From NCBI GenBank assembly GCA_020744425.1, contig JAGMUV010000005.1:124001-188000 (forward strand): a stretch of 64,000 bases of DNA, in the 5' to 3' direction. Made by a program: the position numbers and the translations under genes. Source of the stretch: Dactylonectria macrodidyma. Taxonomy: Eukaryota; Ascomycota; Sordariomycetes; Hypocreales; Nectriaceae. Of the stretch, positions 58,853 through 64,000 are shown in pieces. Under the pieces are notes generated by a model, which made no database searches, was not told where the DNA came from, and saw nothing but the letters and a program-made list of their open reading frames with translations. Each line of letters begins with the position of its first letter. Position 1 is the first letter of the stretch.

Positions 58853-59238
58853 AGCTAGGTTAGAAGTCCGTGACTCTGCGAGACAATGTCCTCGTATGCC
58901 ATTGGCCGAGCTTGCAAGGGTTAGCGACACCAAAGAATGTGTCTCCACTTTGTCTCCAACCTAAGCGACCTAACTAGTCAATCTGGAATTGGAGACATTA
59001 GTGTGCTGCTGGAACTGGTTAATGTTGGTGCGGTGTGTCGTCGTTGAGTTGTAAATATGAATGCTGCGAGGCTGGAGCAGACTATCTAGTCCCAGGTGCA
59101 GACTTTCAACGAGCTGAATCGTCGATGAATTAGACAGGCTTTTCCTAATGGGTGTGTGGCATCCCTTGACCCTTGATAGCTCGAAGCATCCTAGTCAAGT
59201 ACTACATCCCCGAGACTCCCCGTGCCATTCTGCACCAT

Positions 59239-59252
59239 CCCCGGAACTCCGC
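59239..59252 (-). promoter_or_regulatory. Pair of CreA-type sites
   Basis: Minus-strand CCGGGG (59239-59244) and GCGGAG (59247-59252) both fit the SYGGRG consensus of the carbon-catabolite repressor CreA/CRE1 and lie only two bases apart. Close double sites are the functional form in well-studied sugar-use promoters. Position about 270 bases before the sugar transporter start. Confidence 0.4.
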
Positions 59253-59262
59253 GTGCGCAGCT

Positions 59263-59277
59263 CGGAAACTAAATCCG
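59263..59277 (+). promoter_or_regulatory. CGG-N9-CCG inverted repeat in the transporter promoter
   Basis: CGGAAACTAAATCCG: inverted CGG triplets with a 9-base spacer, the type of site bound by Zn2Cys6 dimers. Could be a chance occurrence. Confidence 0.35.
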
Positions 59278-59518
59278 TTTTGACGCTTTCGAATCTCGCC
59301 CCATCCCAATCCCATGATTGATGAACCAGACAATCTCATGGGGACCCCGCGTTTTTCTCATATGCACGTACCTTAGTCGTGGGGATGGCTGGGGTAGCGC
59401 GTTCCTTGTTCTCCAAGTTTCTATATAACCCGACGGTCTTGCTATCCGTTGTTTCCAGCTTCAGACCAATATCATTTCCCTCCTCATTGAATTGTTCTAT
59501 CCAAACAAATCCAAAAAC

Positions 59519-61155
59519 ATGGGCAAAGCATCCAGCGCTGTCGGCGAGGGTCTCGCCCGAGTGCTGCCGCAAGACGGCCCCTGGTACAAGAAGAGCCACC
59601 TCTGGCTGCTCAACTACTACGCCTTCTCCATGACGTTGCTGGCCGCCGCCAACGGATACGACGGGTCAATGATGAACGGTCTCATGGCGCTGCCGCAGTG
59701 GTACGACTTCATGGACAACCCGTCCGGTGCCTGGCTGGGCTTCATCAACGCGATTCAGGCCCTCTCATCGACTCTTGCTTATCCCGTCGTCGCCTACTTC
59801 GCCAACCGCTTTGGCAGGAAGAGAGGTCTCTTGGTCGGCTTCGCGTTTCTCTTCCTCGGTGCCCTTTTGCAGGCCTTTACACCGAATAAAGTCGGCTTCA
59901 TCCTCGGTAGATTCTTCCTCGGCCAGCCCAGCGCGTGGTGGGCCGGCCTCGCCCCTCTTCTCATCACCGAACTCGCATACCCGACACATCGCGCCTTTCT
60001 CACGTCCTTTTATAACTCCGGCTGGTACATTGGATCTCTTCTGGCTGCGTGGGTTACCTATGGAACGCGCAACCTCGACAACTCATGGGCGTGGCGCATC
60101 CCGTCGGTTCTTCAGATTGCTATTCCTTGTATCGCACTTCCGGCTGCACTGCTGATCCCCGAATCTCCCCGATACCTCATCTCTAAGGAACGCCGGGAGG
60201 AGGCACGCGAGATTCTTACAAGGTTCCATGCTGGTGGTGAAGAAAACTCGGCCTTAGTTGAATTCGAGTTGGAGGAAATGGAGATTGTTATTCGAGAGGA
60301 GAGCGAGATTGCAGCCAGCACTTCGTGGGCTGACATGTTCAACACTCCTGGCAACCGTCATCGAGCTCTCATTTCCATTACGCTTGGTGTTTTTGCTCAA
60401 TGGAACGGTGTTGGAGTTGGTAAGTTCTCCTTTGGCCGTCGATTCTACACCACTGCTAACTTTTTCCCTTCCAGTCAGCTATTACCTTGCCCTCGTACTC
60501 ACAACTGTCGGCATCACATCAGTCACCAACCAAACACTTATCAGCGGTTGTCTCCAGGTCTGGAACTTGATTATCGCCGTTGGAGCAGCTGCCAGCGTCG
60601 ATAAAGTTGGACGCCGCTTTCTCTTCCTTCTCAGCTGCGGTGGAATGTTGGTCAGCTTCATTCTCATCTCGGCCCTGTCCGGAACCTTTGCCACAACTGC
60701 AAACAGTGCTGCAGGTCTCGCTGTGGTGCCATTCCTGTTCATTTACTATGGATTCTACGATATTGCCTTGTGAGTGTTTCCGTATGCCTGATATTATGGA
60801 CAATACTAATCACTCCGGTGATAGTACGCCCCTGGTCATTTCCTACCCGGCCGAGATCTGGCCCTACAGCCTGCGTGCTCGGGGTTTCGCGCTTACCCAG
60901 CTGTCGACGTACGCAGCCATTTTCTTCAACACGTTTGTGAACCCGATCGCCCTCGAGGCTATTGGATGGAAATACTATGTCATATTTGTGGCAATCCTAG
61001 TTGGCATCACCATCACCGTCTACTTCTTTTACCCGGAGACGCGCGGCCACAGCTTGGAGGAGATGGCGATCGTCTTTGACAAGGACCAAGCCGTTCTTGA
61101 CCTCGAAAATAAGATCAACCAAAACGCAAAGTCTGAGCACAACGAGGTTGTTTAG
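59519..61155 (+). CDS. MFS sugar transporter
   Basis: Three exons, 59519-60419, 60475-60769 and 60825-61155, give 508 residues; both introns are 55 nt and keep frame (NGVGV-VSYYLAL, YDIAF-TPLVISYP). Family signatures: NGYDGSMMNGLM in helix 1, NRFGRKRG (96-103), LGRFFLG (129-135), ELAYPTHR (151-158), PESPRYL (214-220), VDKVGRR in the second half, PAEIWPYSLRARG and FFYPETRGHSLEE near the end. This is the 12-helix sugar porter family, closest in character to fungal lactose/hexose/quinate-type permeases. Plasma membrane, proton symport expected. I start at MGKASS because the sequence before it is the leader. It lies next to a polyol/ketose-type dehydrogenase transcribed toward it, consistent with a shared catabolic role. 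The substrate cannot be read from sequence. Confidence 0.92.
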
Positions 61156-61578
61156 CTGCCAATTGAGCGTTTAGGCGAGACATTAGAAGCCAATGGAAGA
61201 AGAACAGCTAAGACTGACAACCAATGCAGACATTGGCTTACAATGAACACACATTTCTGCGCAATATCTGATATGCCTCCGTGACTCGGAAGTTTGCATA
61301 GTCCGACATCTGTCTCTATCTGTTTGAGTAGCACCGTTTTGACTTAGTGATGTAGCGTGTTAAAAGTACAATCTAGGCTGTTCTGTTTGAGAATAAGTGA
61401 AGCGCATTAGATAGGTTTCACCACCATCATGTTTGCATCTTCTCAGTCTCATGAGAACATCTTCTTCACTTAAGATCATGACTTGGGCACATCCCTAGCA
61501 GGCATGATAATGAGCAGCAATCATCATGCATATCAATCGTCATCAATTTTGTATTCATTCATCAGCATGTGTCTATGT
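61156..61578. terminator. Convergent 3' region of transporter and dehydrogenase
   Basis: The two genes converge here. The stretch is AT-richer and would hold both polyadenylation regions; no single signal can be fixed with certainty. Confidence 0.4.
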
Positions 61579-62517
61579 CTAGAAAACAATACCACCACCA
61601 TCGACTACAATATCAGTCCCATTCATATATGTTCCCGCTGTACTCGCTAGCAATACGACCGCGCCCGTGAGCTCAGACGGACTGCCCATTCTTCCCGTCG
61701 GGTTTCTCTCGGCCCAAATCCTGCGATGCTCGGCAATTCCATCGCCTTCGTTGAGAATCGTGTCCATATATCCCGGGCTGATGCTATTGGTCCGTATGCC
61801 GTATCGCGCCCACTCGGCCGCCAAGCAGTTCTTGAGCGTCAGCAACGCCGCCTTGCTCACATTGTAAGCGGCTTGCGGTTGGGGATAGTTGACGCGGTGA
61901 GCTGAGATAGACGCTGTAAAAGTGATGGACCCGCCCGTCTTTTGTCGCACCATTTGGCGGGCAGCTGCCTGAGCGCAGATGAATGAGCCCGTCGTGTTGA
62001 TATCGAGAATCTTCCTCCATTGGGCGACGGGCATCTCAAGAGTGTCCACGCAGCCAACTACTCCGACGAAGCATACGATGCCGTCTACTGAGCCCAGCAC
62101 TCGGGCCGTTTCCTCGACAGCGTCTGATACGGCTTGTTCGTCTGTGACGTCCACCTTGATCGCGTTGATCTTGGCTTGTGGGAACTTGGACCGCAAAGCT
62201 TCAATCTCCTTTTGTGACTGCGCGGGGTTGACGTCAAAGATCATGAGCCCGCTGAGACCGTGCTCTAGCAGCGCGTCGCTGGATGCCAGACCCAGAGCTC
62301 CAGCTCCGCCGGTGACAATCATGTTCCCTCGCACGGCAAAACGTTCCCTGGCTCCATTGGCAGGGTCAGCTGCGATGGTTGTCGTTGGTGGCGGCGTCAT
62401 TGATGTCGAAGAGCCCTCGCTGAGGAGCATCATTGGGACTGCCCTGGCAGTCAAGGCTGCACGGTCAGGTAGTTCGGCGGAGGGAGACATGATCGCGTCG
62501 ATGAATTGCAATGACAA
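61579..62517 (-). CDS. Short-chain dehydrogenase, sorbose/arabinitol-type
   Basis: Single exon, 312 residues from the ATG at 62515-62517; a second ATG at 62488-62490 (MSPSAELPDRAAL) is possible. After a variable N-terminal stretch of about 60 residues comes the Rossmann motif TGGAGALG (69-76), FDVNPA for cofactor choice, DVTD, CFVGVVG in place of the usual NAG box, INTTGSF with catalytic Asn174, TASISAH with the catalytic Ser, and YNVSK (Tyr218, Lys222). The C-terminal IRTNSISPGYMDT and the final TYMNGTDIVVDGGGIVF are typical. Closest in pattern to fungal D-arabinitol 2-dehydrogenase / L-sorbose reductase-like SDRs that interconvert polyols and ketoses. The altered NAG box is also seen in that group, from memory. 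Shares its promoter with the divergent kinase gene and faces a sugar transporter. Confidence 0.88.
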   Translation of the reverse strand: MSLQFIDAIMSPSAELPDRAALTARAVPMMLLSEGSSTSMTPPPTTTIAADPANGARERFAVRGNMIVTGGAGALGLASSDALLEHGLSGLMIFDVNPAQSQKEIEALRSKFPQAKINAIKVDVTDEQAVSDAVEETARVLGSVDGIVCFVGVVGCVDTLEMPVAQWRKILDINTTGSFICAQAAARQMVRQKTGGSITFTASISAHRVNYPQPQAAYNVSKAALLTLKNCLAAEWARYGIRTNSISPGYMDTILNEGDGIAEHRRIWAERNPTGRMGSPSELTGAVVLLASTAGTYMNGTDIVVDGGGIVF

Positions 62518-62837
62518 GGCAGGTGTGTCAATGTAGATGGATTTGGGAACGATGCGGGTGAGATATGGCGTGTTTTCCTCATTTATCTACCTCAGGCAAT
62601 AGAAACAGCAACGTAATCCGAGAGCAATGTGACCCGAGAGTTAACCTGAAGCTTGGAACAGCGCTACGAGGCCACTAAAGTCACCACACTACATCGGAGC
62701 ACAGTCACCCGATGCTCTGTTGGCCGATACTTGTGGAGATCCATGCCAAAATCGACTGACCACTCACTACAAAATGCTCCCAGATCCCTGGCACTTAGAC
62801 GGATGTTCCCGCTGGGGCAATTGAAGCAAACAAAATT
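62518..62837. promoter_or_regulatory. Bidirectional promoter, dehydrogenase and kinase
   Basis: A 320-base spacer between divergently transcribed genes. It contains the CGG-N11-CCG repeat at 62692-62714. No clear TATA box on either side. Confidence 0.5.
62692..62714. promoter_or_regulatory. CGG-N11-CCG site with 6-bp inverted arms
   Basis: CATCGG (62692-62697), 11-base spacer, CCGATG (62709-62714). Perfect inverted arms around CGG triplets at Gal4-type spacing make this the best candidate operator in the window. A natural binder would be the Zn2Cys6 protein encoded 4 kb away, which is inference. Confidence 0.5.
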
Positions 62838-63551
62838 ATGGAATCTGTTTACACGACTTTGACAGCGAGGGCTCTGGACATACAGAGACAATCAAGACAA
62901 AATTCGCTCACGCGGGTCGTCATAGCTTTTGCTGGGCCTCCCGGATCAGGAAAGTCAACCATTGCTGCCGAAGTGGTCCGTCGAATCAATGCTCAAACGA
63001 ACCATCCCATTGCCGTCGTGCTGCCAATGGACGGATTCCATCACTCAAGAGCATACCTTGACACCCTGCCCAATCGAAACGAGGCTTGTGCTCGACGAGG
63101 GATATACTGGACCTTTGACGCCGACGGGGTGTTGAAGCTGGTGAAGGCGTTGCACAGTTCACGAAGCATAAGTTCAGACGTCATTCTGGCGCCGAGCTTC
63201 GACCACAAGTCCAAAGACCCCGTTGCGGACGCACTTCGTATCGACTCAGAGGCGGAAATCGTCATTGTCGAGGGCAATTGGCTTCTTCTGGATCGCGACC
63301 CCTGGAGGCAGGTTTCCGACTACGTTGATGACACCTGGTTCGTTGACGTAGAACCAAAATTAGCGCGACAGCGCGTTGCGGCCAGACATATCAGGTCTGG
63401 GATTGAGACGAACTGGGAAGCGGCGATCCTCAGGGCGGAGGGGAATGACTTGTTGAATGGAGATGAGGTGCGGACAAATTTGATACGGCCGAACGTCATT
63501 GTACAGAGTGTTGAGGATGAGAAGCATCGAACGAGATGGGAATACAATTAG
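62838..63551 (+). CDS. P-loop kinase of the uridine kinase/phosphoribulokinase fold
   Basis: Single exon, 237 residues. Walker A GPPGSGKS at 33-40, then VVLPMDGFHHSRAYLDTLPN (substrate-lid region, MDGFHH at 64-69), ARRGIYWTFDADG (85-97), SFDHKSKDP, and VEGNWLLLDRDPW (144-156) as Walker B-like strand, with RHIRSGI in the lid. This is the pattern of the YFH7/FrcK-like subfamily of the uridine kinase fold, whose characterised members phosphorylate small sugars, nucleosides or nicotinamide riboside, from memory; the substrate here is not decided by sequence. Cytosolic, no signal peptide, full length. Divergent from the dehydrogenase gene 320 bases away, so a sugar or ketose substrate produced by that enzyme is an attractive idea, but inferred only from position. 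Confidence 0.85.
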   Translation: MESVYTTLTARALDIQRQSRQNSLTRVVIAFAGPPGSGKSTIAAEVVRRINAQTNHPIAVVLPMDGFHHSRAYLDTLPNRNEACARRGIYWTFDADGVLKLVKALHSSRSISSDVILAPSFDHKSKDPVADALRIDSEAEIVIVEGNWLLLDRDPWRQVSDYVDDTWFVDVEPKLARQRVAARHIRSGIETNWEAAILRAEGNDLLNGDEVRTNLIRPNVIVQSVEDEKHRTRWEYN

Positions 63552-63749
63552 TCCGGATGAATTAACTCTTAACCATCATTCGTTTTATTTTTCTCTTATC
63601 ACTTCTTCCATTTTGGTTTGCACTGTAGCACTTCAAGATGTCATCCTATTGTCACGTTTCGTGTTTCATGTTTCTTCAACTTCTAGACTCTTAATAAATA
63701 AAGCTCAAAATTCCGCCCCAGAGCAGCCCTTTACTTCGTTCGAAGTTAT
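63552..63749. terminator. Convergent 3' spacer
   Basis: About 200 T-rich bases between the kinase stop and the stop codon of the gene running in from the right edge. Contains AATAAATAAA at about 63691-63702, a possible polyadenylation signal for the kinase gene. Confidence 0.4.
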
Positions 63750-64000
63750 TTAGGCAACCCACCTGTAATTCTGTTTAGACTGATACGAATCAATCCACAT
63801 GAAAAAATAGGGCGTCACCTCGTCCCACAACTCTCTCGGCCGACAGCACACCGACGGCTCGGATGGAGCATCGGTTGACAGCGCTCCGATACGAGTCCCC
63901 CCAGTCTGCTCTAAGTCTTCCACCATCATGCGACTTCGGAGCACAGTCGACCATGAGGCGAGCAAGACCCTGTTCGTCCGCTCCAACTCCTGCACCCGAT
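63750..64000 (-). CDS. 3' end of an unidentified gene, partial
   Basis: The minus frame is open to the window edge and ends at a TAA at 63750-63752. The visible 83 or so residues (for example QELERTNRVLLASWSTVLRS, then ELWDEVTPYFFMWIDSYQ) look like a real protein C-terminus with mixed helix character, but I recognise no family. It may be a C-terminal segment of a regulator or enzyme; the rest lies outside the window. Confidence 0.55.
   Translation of the reverse strand, partial: RVQELERTNRVLLASWSTVLRSRMMVEDLEQTGGTRIGALSTDAPSEPSVCCRPRELWDEVTPYFFMWIDSYQSKQNYRWVA

Larger units (their letters stand above)
58473..59518. promoter_or_regulatory. Intergenic and transporter promoter
   Basis: Holds a TG microsatellite (58829-58852), two CreA-type sites and a CGG-N9-CCG repeat (listed separately), and a TATA box TATATAA at about 59422-59428, roughly 90 bases before the transporter start. 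A short frame at 58644-58853 is not supported as a gene. Confidence 0.5.

Overview
The window looks like a chromosome segment of a filamentous ascomycete. Genes have short introns (about 48-64 nt) with GTxxGT donors, and the families present are typical of Pezizomycotina: LaeA-like methyltransferase, Zn(II)2Cys6 regulators, trans-acting enoyl reductase, F-box protein, MFS sugar transporter. Repeats show the C-to-T/G-to-A transition decay expected of repeat-induced point mutation (RIP). I cannot name a genus.

Layout. (1) 1-22.4 kb is sparse and relic-rich. It holds a Helitron/PIF1 helicase scrap (1.1-1.4 kb), an intact three-exon enoyl reductase-like MDR gene (1.9-3.15 kb), a decayed nucleoside-phosphorylase domain of the type found in fungal NLR proteins (3.6-4.04 kb), a coiled-coil protein (5.4-6.7 kb, minus), a six-cysteine small secreted protein split over three exons (12.34-12.73 kb), a 5'-truncated membrane protein (13.8-14.5 kb, minus), a badly broken Zn2Cys6 regulator (17.0-19.6 kb) and a nine-exon methyltransferase (20.5-22.2 kb, minus). 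Long stretches between them show nothing I can interpret. (2) 22.4-52.9 kb is a continuous island of transposable elements. A chromodomain Ty3/Gypsy element (26936-34808, 408-bp LTRs) sits inside the remains of an older relative (22682-35577). A third, more decayed 11.5-kb Ty3/Gypsy element (40264-51760) has a clean 5-bp target duplication. (3) 52.9-64 kb is ordinary gene space: an F-box protein, a Zn2Cys6 regulator, a sugar transporter, a short-chain dehydrogenase and a P-loop sugar/nucleoside kinase-like protein, then the 3' end of a gene leaving the window.

How the genes may work together. Regulator, transporter, sorbose/arabinitol-type dehydrogenase and kinase-like gene (56.4-63.6 kb) make a plausible small sugar/polyol-use group. 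The shared promoter of the dehydrogenase and kinase holds a perfect CGG-N11-CCG inverted repeat with 6-bp arms, and the transporter promoter holds CGG-N9-CCG beside two CreA-type sites. The enoyl reductase, methyltransferase, broken regulator and truncated membrane protein could be leftovers of a secondary-metabolite locus, but no synthase is present.

The most unusual item is a two-exon gene on the strand opposite to gag-pol inside the inner retrotransposon (27458-28143). It encodes a Zn(II)2Cys6-spaced cysteine cluster followed by a coiled coil. The older host element has a heavily mutated counterpart in the same place and orientation (about 23218-23720), whose cysteine positions can still be read through Cys-to-Tyr and Trp-to-stop transitions. 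This suggests an accessory antisense gene kept in this retrotransposon lineage.
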